64,000 nt of DNA, taken from NCBI GenBank assembly GCA_021464415.1, contig CM038471.1, forward strand, positions 36,491,234 through 36,555,233. Direction: 5' to 3'. A program made the translations under genes and the position numbers. Below are positions 43,901 through 55,405 of this stretch, piece after piece. This DNA comes from Lonicera japonica. Taxonomy: Eukaryota > Streptophyta > Magnoliopsida > Dipsacales > Caprifoliaceae. The first letter of the stretch is position 1. Every line of letters starts with the position of its first letter. The notes beneath the pieces are model-generated. The model had not been told where the DNA came from and searched no databases. It saw nothing but the letters and a program-made list of their open reading frames with translations.

Positions 43901-44561
43901 ATGTTCAGTATGAACAATTTTGTTTAGGATACTCATACCGTTGTAGCAATTATCTTTTGACAAAGTACAATATTACTTTCATAAGTTTTTTATTGTATAC
44001 TTTTAAAGTTTTATATTACTCTAATAATAGACATAATTATTTTAACAATAGTACGTATCACCCTTTGTTTATTGACAAAGTGAGTAAGTTGTCTGAGTAG
44101 GAAAGAACTCTACTTAGATCGGGTTTTTCTCCCGTTCTTTTAATAGCATTGATTTGCTAGTCCCCAAAAAGAATAAACTTAATGGATTAAATTAAAATAA
44201 GTAGTATTTTGAAGAAGGGATGAAAATTAAAACAACAGTCTTCTATTTTCTCCCGGTGGCCTACTGGCCTTAATTAACCATCCGGTGCCGGCAATCACCG
44301 GGCACCTTTGGTGTTGCCACTAGTGGCAAAATGTATATATATTTTTTATTTCAATAAAGAAAGATGTAATGCTATTTTACGTATTTAAAAGATAAAATTT
44401 AAGTAGAGGACATATAGCACTCTTGCATACGTGTGATTAGAACTATGGTCTTCTTTTTTTTTTTAAATATAGTTTTAATTCTCCTGGGCTTGAATTTGGT
44501 TTTCGTTTTGTATTTCAAGCAGGTCAAATATATGCCATATTTGAAATGCAAGATTGACTTT
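43901..44561. other. Intergenic, no gene
   Basis: AT-rich. The open frame beginning at 44433 only becomes NB-ARC-like from about 44562. Confidence 0.5.
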
Positions 44562-45093
44562 TTTTTAGGAAGTAAAGTCGTTATAACTACTAGGCTTGAG
44601 AGGTTTCTTAAACCTCATCAGATTTATAGGGTTGCAGAATTGGGTCAATATGAATCAGTTAAACTCTCTAGTTTGCATGCCTTTGGGGAAGATTGTCTTA
44701 TCGGAAATTACATAAAGCACACAGAGGTATTACAAATTTGTGCAGGGATTTCGTTAGCTTTTAAAGTTGTAGGCTCTTCTTTGTTTGGAAAAAGTGAAGA
44801 TGAACGAGTCATCTAATTAATGAAACTTGAATCAATACCTCAAAGTCCTCGAGAAACTTGCTTCTTTGTTGGAATCTATAAGAATTACACAATCGGAGTA
44901 CTAGAGAAATGCTATTTTCACGCAAAAATTGGAATTCCAAATCTAATTATTTGATGTCTCTTGACAACGGATCATGGTAATATGTTGAGAATGCATTGAT
45001 TATTTCAAGACATGGGATGAGAAATTGTATGTCAATAATCGCTAGAGGCAGGGGACCGTAGCAGACTTTGGCATCAAGGACACACCTTGACGG
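44562..45093 (+). pseudogene. NB-ARC fragment of a TNL
   Basis: It starts abruptly in RNBS-B (GSKVVITTRLERFLKPHQIY) and continues through the RNBS-C and GLPL region (SLHAFGEDC, VVGSSLFGKSEDE), close to TNL-1. Stops follow (after ERVI, after PNLII, and later). A segment before CFFVG is deleted, and the MHD region reads MH then a stop. The P-loop and kinase-2 half is missing. It ends near an exon-2-like donor (acggtaagaaa). It has no TIR or LRR of its own. Confidence 0.85.
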
Positions 45094-45194
45094 TAAGAAA
45101 TATATCATCTCTATGTGTTTCTTAGTTTGCATGTATTCAAATAATTGATCCTCTTTTTAAAACACTTAAATAAAAAGTTATATATTTTCCTATA

Positions 45195-46370
45195 CCAACT
45201 TGTGACACCCCAAATCCTGTTAAGAGGATTTCACTTCTGGAACCCAGTTAATCATGGTGTCGTATGCGACAGCGGGTTTAAATTAAAATAATTTACATAG
45301 TATCTAAAACATTTTTTTGCATTAAAAACCCTATTCAGAAAATTCTTTGGTATGTGGAGTCTATAAATTTAACAAATCTAAAACCTATAGAAGTCCAAAC
45401 ATTAATTGAATCAAACTCCACATTCACATATATTAACATTCAATCATCAAAGGTACAGATGTTTATACAATCAAATCCCTCCAACGAGGTCCCAAGAAAA
45501 ATCAATAAGTTTTTACAACAATTATAGAATAAGTGTGACACTTGAGTTACTTTGAATCCAATAGTACGAAGTGCCCAAATAAAAAAATTATACAAGTACT
45601 AAGTCGTCCTTAGACGGCTATAAAGTTTTAAACTATCAGAGGCTTCCTAAATTCGTACGTATGCCATCCCTCATGGAATACCCACAAAACTGTTTTGGAA
45701 AAATGAGTGTGAGCCAAATACGGGCTCAGTGGGAACTATAAAGTTTGTATGTAAAGATACGTTTTTTAGATAATACATGTGAGGTGAAATAAAGAAAGTA
45801 GCCTCCTTTTGTAATAAAAATTGTTTTATAATATACAAGGTACCCAAATACAAAAATTATACAAGTACTAAGTCCTCATTGGACGACTATAAAGTTCTAA
45901 GCTATCAGAGGCTTCCTAGACTCATACACGTGCCATCCCTCATGGAATACCTATAAAACTGTTTTGAAAAAATGGGAGTGAACTAAATACGAGCTCATTG
46001 AGAACTATAGAATTTGTATGTAAAGATACATTTTTGAAATAATGCATATGAGGTGAAATAAATAAAGTAACCTCCTTTTGTAATAAAAATTGTTTTATAA
46101 TATGCATGTCAATACTTCCCCATTCCCAAAATATAATAAGATATAAGTTAATTGAAAATACAATTATAATCTCATTAATAACATAAATTAATGGTAAACC
46201 TCATATGTATGGTAAAAGAAGTATTGCTAAGATACAAATAATTTTTAGTATGAATATATATATATATAACCGTTGGCTAGTTCATACAACGTGACATCAC
46301 AATTGTATCGTCTAAACGTCTCGACCCCAAAGGGATCAAAGCCCTCGTCGGCACAACGTACTCTATGAGG
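45195..46370. repeat. Unclassified repetitive block with a 269-bp tandem duplication
   Basis: 'acaagtactaagtc' at 45592 and 45861 starts two similar units sharing 'atcagaggcttccta', 'gccatccctcatggaatac' and 'gtttgtatgtaaagatac'. It begins near 'tgtgacaccccaaatcc' (about 45199) and ends near 'ccctcgtcggcacaac'. No protein is encoded. It looks like transposon interior or LTR material, but I cannot assign a class. Confidence 0.5.
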
Positions 46371-46387
46371 TATGCTTTAATACCATT

Positions 46388-46590
46388 TGTAACAATTCGG
46401 GCCCCGACCTTAGCAAGATATTGTTCGCTTTAGCACTCAGGCAAACCCTACGCACCTCACGGTTTTGTTCTTAGTAGGGCTATATAGTCCAACTCACCCC
46501 TCAAAAGGCCTTTCACTAGTAGGAACCCCTTGGGTGTACATATAAAACATTTCAAGTTTCTCCCACTTTTCGATGTAGGACATTATAACA
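46388..46590 (-). mobile_element. Small LTR (203 bp) of a TRIM-like element
   Basis: Ends TGTAACA...TATAACA. Read on the minus strand it is followed by TGGTATTAAAGC (about 46374-46385), close to the initiator-Met primer site, so this is the 5' LTR of a minus-strand element. No partner LTR is visible on the left, so the element is partial. It is not the same family as the TRIM at 5159. Confidence 0.6.
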
Positions 46591-46992
46591 AGCACACTCA
46601 TACTAAATAAATAAGAAAATAAACAACAATCGCACAAGATAAGGTTTTACTATGGTATCGGCATAAATGTCATTAATCCACACAGATGACAGCTTTTTAT
46701 TGATCATAGGAAGAAAGAGTTGATTACAAGTACACAAGAAAAAATTCTCCCTATTTTAGCTTAAGGTGTTTTAAGCCTTATGCAAGTCTATATAAAAAAA
46801 GAGTCAAAATTGCACTTAAAAGAAACACGATCGATCATGGTCATTGGAGAACTAATTTCATAAATCTCCACTTTGGCGAATCATCCAACTATCTCATCCA
46901 CCAAACAAAAAATCATACTCCTCCATTTCTTCCATCAATACTGCTATAACATCACACCCGGCCCTGAAGAGCCGTCACCCCTAAGTGGGGTT
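46591..46992. other. Probable 3' end or LTR of the adjoining copia scrap
   Basis: No gene. It follows directly the stop of the copia pol tail (minus strand), so it is likely that element's 3' non-coding part, but no LTR pair can be shown. Confidence 0.35.
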
Positions 46993-47097
46993 TTAACATC
47001 GAAGAATGTTGACCAACGTCAAGCAAAGCTCAAACTTGGTCGTAGGTACCACTTTTGTAATCATATCTGTAGGATTATCCTTGGTGCCAATTTTCTT
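46993..47097 (-). pseudogene. Copia RNase H C-terminal scrap
   Basis: 35 codons including the stop read KKIGTKDNPTDMITKVVP and end LRC. This fits the conserved C-terminus of copia polyproteins (NPADMLTKVVP type). It abuts the TIR fragment at 47101, which it probably truncated. Confidence 0.75.
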
Positions 47098-47100
47098 TAA

Positions 47101-47400
47101 AATTACTTTTATTGATCATCTCTATACAAGTTTAGACTAACAAGGATTTCACACGTTTAGAGACGATGATGAGATTAAGAAATGCAAATATCTTAAGTCA
47201 GACTTAGAAAAAGAGACCTATCAACCAAAGATATCGATCATTGTCTTATCAAAGGACTATCTAGTGATGATCCTCAAACAAATTAAGTAGGACCTCTGGG
47301 CTTGTAGTTTTACTAGTGTTCTACGATGTGGATCCATCCCAAGTTCAAAAGCATGCAAACAAGGAAGATAGCAAAAGCTTTTGCTAGGTATGAATTGCAA
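47101..47400 (+). pseudogene. TIR-domain fragment of a TNL
   Basis: The translation resembles TNL-1: FIDHLYTSLD, stop, QGFHTFRDDDEIKKCKYLKS, then SIIVLSKDY. After SKDY it jumps to LVMILKQ, so the ASSTWCLDE stretch with the catalytic glutamate is deleted. A stop and frameshifts follow (VDPSQ-like part near 47335). The first 25 or so TIR residues, including FLSFRGEDT, are missing where the copia scrap joins. Confidence 0.85.
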
Positions 47401-48741
47401 TCAGAGGCAAAAGAAATACAACGGGAAATTTTTATTAAGAGATACTAAAGAAATATAACAGAAGTGTTTCTTGGCATTTTTTAAATTCATTTGAGGGAAC
47501 TTATGTTTTGAACCTAAGTGAACTAACCAGCATGTTTATTGGTAGATATAAAAGACATAAAATGGTAAACTATAGAAAGACTTGCATAAAATGTGGAGAC
47601 CTTTTTTTTTATGAACTAGATACAAATGCATACGCAATATTTGTTTATACACTTCTTATTATAATTCTATTGCACATGTAAAATTTAACATAAAATTGTT
47701 GTTAGCTTACTAGTTAAATATAAATTTTTCAACATTCAGTTCAAGGATTCAAGCTTGATTAACTACATATTTAGCAATACAAAAAAGTTAAAATATTAAA
47801 AAATGGTGATTTTATTTTTATCTGCGATTTCTTGCGATTAATCCACGTTATTAAGTTAATATGTGTTCCATATATTAAATTAATCAGCGAGTGTGGATAG
47901 ACTTACAAAAAAAATTACTAATTTAATTTTTCTAAATATTATTTTATTAATAGTTTAATATTAAATATCCACTAAATTAGTAAGTACATCCAATTTAATT
48001 AAGTAAACAAAAAAAAATTACATTCTAAAAAGTTAAAGTAAAACCGGGGTTAGTAAAGGTGAAAAGTACACAACCTCCTCCATCACTTCATCTTCTAGCT
48101 CTCCATTTATACCCAACAATTTCTGGCATGAACCTTTTTCGAAGGTACTTCATCTTGTAGCTCTGTTGAAGTGAGTAACGTTGTAGCCGAATTAAGTTTT
48201 TTTACCATTCAATTTTCATATTATACAAATCTTGCTATGACAATATATTAGTTTTGAACGTTTAGTCTTTACTCTATTAGATGATTATGATAAAAATAAA
48301 CCGTGCTCTACACTAATTCATAGTTTTTTTTAGCTTTCAATACTGTGTTAATCCATTATATTATGCATTTTTTTTGTTTGTGTTGCAAACTATTGTTGGA
48401 TTTTCTCGTTGGCAAAAGATCTTTCATTGTTGTATGCTTAAACTAATATGATTTTAGGGTTTATATTTTCATCAATCAAACTAGTGATAAGTTAGTCTAG
48501 TGTTTTTAATAAAAGATTTTAAAAAACCTTAAAGGAAAGTAGGAAATAAATTAAAATGGAAGTAAATTTTGATTAGGAATCTAAATTCAAATTCAAAAAT
48601 ACAATTATAAATTAATTTTAATTGGCGGATATACTTATCAATTTTTAAAAGGGTGATATTGTGAATGTTTGTACAAAAAATCCATAAATTGAAGGCGGAT
48701 TGATCGTAAGAAATTGTGGATAGAAATAAAACCACCCTTGT
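47401..48741. other. AT-rich, no gene
   Basis: No recognisable coding or transposon structure apart from A/T runs. Confidence 0.45.
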
Positions 48742-50042
48742 GTAAAATAGTTGTGTAAAATACACTCTCATTTTACATTGTCGCATTAGTTTTCTCTCTC
48801 TTCATTTTTTTTTATAAATTTTGAAAACGTAATAACTTCACATGTAAAATAAGGATTTTAATAATAATAAAAAAACCTATATATTTGAAATCTACTCATT
48901 AATACCTATAAATCAAGATCCATTGTGACTACAAGATTATTTATAGAAAAATTCAAGAAAAAAATAATAATAATTTGCTTACGTTAATATTTAACATGTG
49001 TTGAAATCTTATTGGTTATTTAAAAATTTAAACGAGCTTATAAAAGTATAATTATAGCCTTTTTTCTGTTCAATTTTTTTTTTCCTTTTTTTTAAAAAAG
49101 AAAAAGTGGGTTGACACGTGATGGTGTCAAAATCTAGAAATAGATAATTAACCAATCAATAAGTGAATATCGGTAAATAAAAAATAAATGCGGCGCAGTG
49201 ATGAACACGTGACATTTTTTTTAAGGTAAGTTCTCCCGGTAGCGCTTATGCTAGTCTAACAGTACGTCCTCATTTCGTGTGTGCTTGCTTTGTATTAGTT
49301 CAAAGGCAATCAATTTGGATGATAATACAAGCTACCAATCTCTCTCTATAATTTCCTTAATTCTATTTATAAATATAGAATTAGGATTACCAATCTCTCT
49401 CTATAATTTTCTTAATTCTATTTATAAGTATAAAATTAGGATTACAAATCTCTTTCTATAATTTCCTTAATTCTATTTATAAGTATAGAATTAGGATTAC
49501 AAATATTTCAAGAAGATGAAATAATAAACTGTGTAGGAGAGAGAGTGTATAAGGGTTGTTGGTATTTTTTTAGGGTATGAAAAGAGAGAGTATAAGACCC
49601 TCCTATTTCTTCTTAAATTGGCTTGTATTTATATTGCCAATGGCTTTTTATCTATTGGATGAGATAGATGGATCTTGGGAGAGAAGGAATATATGTTTTT
49701 TGGTGTGTCTTGAATGAATGAATGAGGGGATATTTATAGATAAAATTTAGAATGATAAAAAAGTAAATTTGATGAAGATGAGGGGTAAAAAGGTAATCTT
49801 ACAAATGTGAGTGGATGTAAGTAGAATTTGAGTGGAAGTTAATGGAGGTGAGTGGAATTTGAGTGGAGTTGAGTGGGATTTTAGCGGAGGAAGTGAGATT
49901 TTACCGGGGGTAAATGTGGAATTTTACCGGGGCTAAAATTATTGAATTACTTTTGTAGGCAAATAGTAAAAATCAGTATTTAACCCCATCAACACGTATG
50001 ATTTACAAGTCAAATTTTATAATATAATTGGAGATGCTCTAA
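48742..50042. mobile_element. MITE interrupted by a solo LTR
   Basis: 48742-49118 aligns with 58080-58450 ('aatcaagatccattgtgac', 'ttatttatagaaaaatt', 'aacatgtgttg', 'ggttgacac'). After the solo LTR it resumes at 'acacgtatgatttacaa' and ends ggagatgctc (about 50031-50040), the complement of the gagcatctcc end at 58004. The left end is eroded. Confidence 0.65.
49119..49991 (-). mobile_element. Solo LTR (873 bp), same family as 766-1701
   Basis: TG...CA ends (TGATGGTGTC ... CCCCATCA) with perfect 5-bp duplications ACACG (49114-49118, 49992-49996) and no internal region. It contains three tandem 55-bp units (starts 49334, 49389, 49444) where the 766-1701 copy has one. It arose by recombination between the two LTRs of a full element. 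Confidence 0.9.
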
Positions 50043-50669
50043 GAATTTAAACAAATAAAAAGGAAAGTAGTATGATATATAATTAGTTCCTAACCAAAAG
50101 ACTTAACAAAGTAGGATTTTGAGTAGAATAGATACTCTAACCCTAAAGATTAAATATAGTAGGATTTTAACTCAAAATAATAATAATAAAGTACGATTAT
50201 AGTTCCTAACCAAAAACCAGATCAAATAGAGTAAAATTTTAACTCAAAAAGAAAAAAAAATTAGAATTCGATTTATTCCTAATCAATTGATAAAACTGCA
50301 ATTTCACTTCCTCATTCGTACTTTTATAATTAGTACATATAGATAATTGTTTATCCCAAGTACAAATACAAACACAAAAAAGACTAATGAAAAATATTGT
50401 ACTTGAAAAGCCAAAGTCCAATATATGCCATAGTCTTCTCGAGTTCAGAAAATAACTTAAATACCATAACGCACCTTCAATTTTTGCATCTCTACAACCA
50501 TTCAAACCAACAAAATTAAGTATTAGCATTAGATCAGATGAGAGAGGCTTATTTATCTTTTTTGACAAAAAATAAATAAAATGGAAATGTACTAGTACAA
50601 GTACTTAGAGGGTTTGGTTTTGGAATTCTATATAAAGGTCGAGACAAGCACGCGTATGTTCTAGACTTG
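50043..50669. other. 3' flank of the broken TNL
   Basis: AT-rich. 50460-50530 resembles the TNL-2 downstream region near 23940-24010. No gene. Confidence 0.5.
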
Positions 50670-51340
50670 CGATGTCTCCAAATAAATTCAGATCCCTTTC
50701 CATACCCTCGAGTTTATAGCCATCTTGGTAGAGTAGGCTACGGAGGAAGTATGTCCTTGTGCACAATTATAAGGATGACAAATCTCCGCCAACCACTTCG
50801 TTCCAATGAAAATATGTCTTATAATTATTGCCATCCAAGACTACTCCATTATCATCTTCTTCACATACGATCTTGATACCACACTCCTTTACCCCAAACC
50901 AATCACTCAAAAGTACTGAAACGACAATTTTGTCTCCACCTTCTAACTGGTTCCCAAAATTCCACCGGCTAAACCATGTCATTTCTTCTTCTCTATCTTC
51001 CTCCAGAATGCCAAAGTACACTTCTTCTTTATCCTCCTTTGGAATGCCAAAGAATGTAAAGATGTATACCCATATGAGATCCTTTCTCTTATTATTGATT
51101 TTAATGCTAACTCTGCCATATTTGCCTAACACCCGCTATATACACGAAGCAAATGTTCAAGCATTGAATCCTAAATTTAGGAACTAAAGGCACAATAAAA
51201 CACATGAGTGACCCCTTCTTCCTCCAACTGAAACAACTTGGGATCTTTCCACCAAGGATAAATGTGTTGAATATACCAAACTCGTAAATTCCCTGTACCA
51301 ATTCAATAATAATTTTATCTTTATCAATTACAAGAGAGAG

Positions 51341-51344
51341 AAAG

Positions 51345-51382
<38 letters not shown>

Positions 51383-51384
51383 AT
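51341..51384. repeat. GATA microsatellite near intron 4 donor of TNL-3
   Basis: About eleven (gata) units. In TNL-3 orientation it lies within 70 bases after the intron 4 donor. Confidence 0.9.
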
Positions 51385-53875
51385 AGAGAGATAGAGCGCA
51401 CCAGGATTCGATACAGTGGAACACTGAAACTCGGACACATACGTTGTACCCTAAGATTTTCGATTGATTCAATGTCAATACCCAAATTTTTTATTATCCT
51501 TTTGTTAACTTTTTGTATTAGTTCCACCTTTATAATCCCTTGAATTTCAATAAGCTTACATCAAGCGGTTATAAGGATTTTATCTAACTTATCTAGAGTT
51601 GATTGAAATGTTATAAAGCTCAAATCCAACCTCTGTAAGTTACTTGACAAACCTAAAATTGAATAAAGAGACCTACAACCACCTAAGTCGAGACTTTGAA
51701 GGCTACTAAGGGTTCTAATGCAATCTGGCAAGCTAAGAAACAAATTCCGTGCTAAATTCAAATATTTATGCCTTGATATATTACTGAACGCACATGGCAA
51801 GGAATCATCAGATAAATTGCAGCATACAAGACTTAAGCTTATTAAAGAGCACGGTAAAGAAGCCCGTAACATTTGTGGGCCCCTTCTTGGCTGTGGCACC
51901 CATGGCGTTGTTGAGTTTATCTCATTTCCACTCTAAAAAATAGTCGAGCAACTTGTTATAAGAGTCTCAAGAGATCCTAGCTTGCGCATGTTATTTGGAA
52001 GCTTCCTTAGATTTTTGCAATATGTTAGATTAAGTAGAACGAGCTTATGAAGGATTTCAATGGATTCATAACCAATCAAAGTTACACAACCTTCAAGAAT
52101 TAATCTTTCCAGATTCGGAACTCCTAAAAAGTTAGGAGTTTTTACAAGCCTTCTAAAATAACTTAGATTAATGATCTTCAGTGATTTAAGAATTTGTTAA
52201 AAATACAAATGACATGTAGTAAGTTTTAAACACTTATAATCCAGCATTGATTAAGAACTTAGCAACAAAGAAAAAAAAGAAAAAAATAAATGAAAAAATA
52301 AATTAATTTCATAACTTGAGGCCTGTCCAAACTTCTTCCGATTTACTATGACACAAGTCAAGAATAACCAAATTATTTAAAGTTAACTCAATGGGTAGTG
52401 ATTTTAAGGGAAATCCGTGCCAACAGAACCATACCAATTTTTTAGGAAATTTATCATAGCATCTAGTTAGGGGTGTATAATTGAGCTTCAGTAGTCTCAA
52501 GTTTTCCATCATTTCAAAGGCATTGGTTCTTAGGTCTATAGTGTTTATTGGTCGCCCAAATAAGGAGCTAAACCAACCCAAAAAATGGAAGAACGAACAT
52601 ATGCAAGTCAGAGGCGATGCCATCCTATGAGATTCCTTATACATGTTTTTCATCGAAGTGTCACGATCTTCCTTTAACATGCACATGTCAAGAGCAAGGC
52701 CCCTAATTTTTCGTGTACCCTAATGGATTAATCATGGAAAATAAATGGATTAGTAATGAATTATCATTTATGCACAATAGATAAAGAACATATCGTAAAA
52801 TATATGCAGTTTCATACCGTCTCATTTTGTAATACATCATGGGCATCCCTGTAACACCACAGTCTATTACGTTCCCCAGCCGTATGTTCTTCAGACAATT
52901 CTTGGTGAACAATGTTTCTCCCCATGTCTCGAACTAGTTGATGCATCATTAACTTATTACGAGAATCAACTATTAATAAATATCTTTCAATAAGATTTTG
53001 AATTCTAAGAGCTGCATAAGTATTCGGACAACCATCTAGTACTTTGATCCTGTAATTGTTGCCATCTTGAACAAAGTAACAAGCAATATCTAGGAATACT
53101 CTTTTGTCATCATGTTGTAAACAGTTGTAACTTATTTTAAGTTTATCAAGGATTTCCTTTGGAGGAATTGCTTCCAATTTCTTCACTGCACTGGCCCATT
53201 AAGTTGTAGTTCTTCTAGATAAAGAAGAACCTATAACTTGAAGAGCTAATGGAAGGCTTCCAGAAAGTTGTATACTACCTTTTCTATGTGCTCCTTATAA
53301 CCTTTAGTAGGACTGTCTTTTCTAAAGGCGTAAAAACTAAAGAGCTTAATTCAATCATTATAGTCTAGTTCCAAAACCTTAAAAGCATCACGAGGCTTAA
53401 CTAACATCTCGTATCTTGAAGTTATTAATATTTTACTTCCTCGACAATACCAATTTTACATGCTACATAGTGCATTTAATTGGTTGATGTGATCCACATC
53501 ATCGAGCGAGAACAAAAAGAACCCTTTTACCATAAACGGCTTTCTTTATCATTTGCATTCCTTCATCGACATTGTAAATCTTTTTGTGTTGCACATTCGA
53601 AATATTTGAAAGAAGTTCTTCTTGTAAACCAGTTAAACCATTGCATTCCTCAGACCTCTCTCTCACATTCGCTAGAAAACAACTGGTATCAAAGCTTAAA
53701 TTTTATAGTTTTCATTGTAGACAAACTTGGCGATGGTTGTTTTCCCAATGCCACCCATTCCACAAATTGCTTGTGAGATGACTTTTCTTGCAACCACTTA
53801 TTTATATTTTTGGCTCGAGAATCCATTCCAATTAATTTTGGAGCAACAAACAAAGGCGCGCGGATCAATTTATCT

Positions 53876-53886
53876 CCCCCCCCCCC
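53876..53886. repeat. Poly-C tract (11 C)
   Basis: It lies inside the TNL-3 NB-ARC exon, reads as polyglycine (GGRGGGGG) on the coding strand, and replaces normal sequence there. A further C-rich stretch follows. Confidence 0.9.
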
Positions 53887-53934
53887 TCCCCGTCCCCCCA
53901 TTTTTTAATTTTTTGGATAAACTTTGACTCGTAC

Positions 53935-54930
53935 CTACAAATTTTGAGCAAAATAGATAAGTAAAAACAATAAAGTTAGAATGTTGCCCTCTCCAACTGT
54001 TTGTATTTTCTATTTGTATGATATATATATACACACACAACAAATTGATCTTTTAATGTTTTTGGTGTTGTGAATTAAGACTTATATTTACTTATTTGAT
54101 AACAATAAATTTGTAGAAAATTTTGAAGTATGAATAATAACCATTTAGGAGCAATGAATAGTAAAAGATTACATGAAATATCATATGATTGCTAAAACTG
54201 TATTTATCATAATTGATATTTTGTATTTTCATAGGAACTATTTAGAAGGATTTTTTAACGAAATTTATTAAGAAGGATGAAATTTTTGTTCATTATGTCT
54301 TATAGTAATACAAAATTTAATATTATTTACTATTTTTACTTTTATTGATGCAACTTTATTATCCATGCATTGCTTTAGTAAACTCACTACACCACTCGGG
54401 TGAAGTGCAAGATTTTTTTAAAGAATTGATGGGGTGAGAAGAAAGTATATATTGGGATGATAAGGTTGATTTTATGGGTGCATTTAAGAACAACCAATAA
54501 TTAAATGACTGCAAAGAAGGATTTTTATTTATGATTCTAATACTAGTATCCTTAAAATCGTAGTGCCTACAATGTGTATCACAATAAGAACCTTTCTCTG
54601 TCTAGTTAAAGTAAAACAATTTTTTGGGATGTTCTAATTAAGAGTCCAATTTATTTTTACTCAATGTTTTTACCACACTAAACAAGATCACTTTAGTTAT
54701 TGATCATGTGGAAATTAATACATTCTTATAGGAGCATTCACAATGGTTCAAATAAGCAAGGTAAATCTATCCTACATGAGCATGTAGTAGTGACGATCGG
54801 TAAGATAAAGTAGTATTTCGTAGGATATATAGTTTGTGGATTTTGTTAAGTTCACGGATTTTTTTAAAAAACCCTTATAGAATTTGACATATTTTAATGC
54901 AAGGATTATTTTGGATTTATGTATATTTTA
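53935..54930 (-). other. TNL-3 intron 1, proximal part
   Basis: AT-rich, no gene. 'ggagcattcacaatgg' near 54731 may start a further transposon. Confidence 0.4.
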
Positions 54931-54939
54931 ATAAGTCCA

Positions 54940-55405
54940 TGGATTTCTACAGATTTTAATAAGTCCATCAAAAACATAAAAAATCAAAAGACAAACAATA
55001 AAATAAATTAATTATGAGTTTAAATTAACATATAAAAAATGTAAAAAAAATTAACAAAATACATTATAAAAATTCATACCACTCCATTCAAACATCATTA
55101 TGATTATCATAACCCTCTTCATTCTCATTGTTGTCTTCTTGATTTCCATTCTTTTGAATTTATGCATATTTTAATAAGTCCATGGATTTCTACATATTTT
55201 AATAAGTTCATAAAAAAATTATAAAATCAAAAGATAAACAATAAAATAAATTAATTACGAGTTTAAAGTAACATTATCAAAAATGTAAAGAAAATTAACA
55301 AAATACATTATAAAAATTCATACCGCTCCATTCAAACATCATTATGATTATCATAACCCTCTTCATTCTCATTGTTGTCTTCTTGATTTCCATTATCATT
55401 ATTTT
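54940..55405. repeat. 244-bp tandem duplication
   Basis: 'ctccattcaaacatcatt' occurs at about 55083 and 55327. The units share 'ataaccctcttcattctc' and 'attgttgtcttcttgattt' and are nearly identical over their last 120 bp. Confidence 0.8.
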
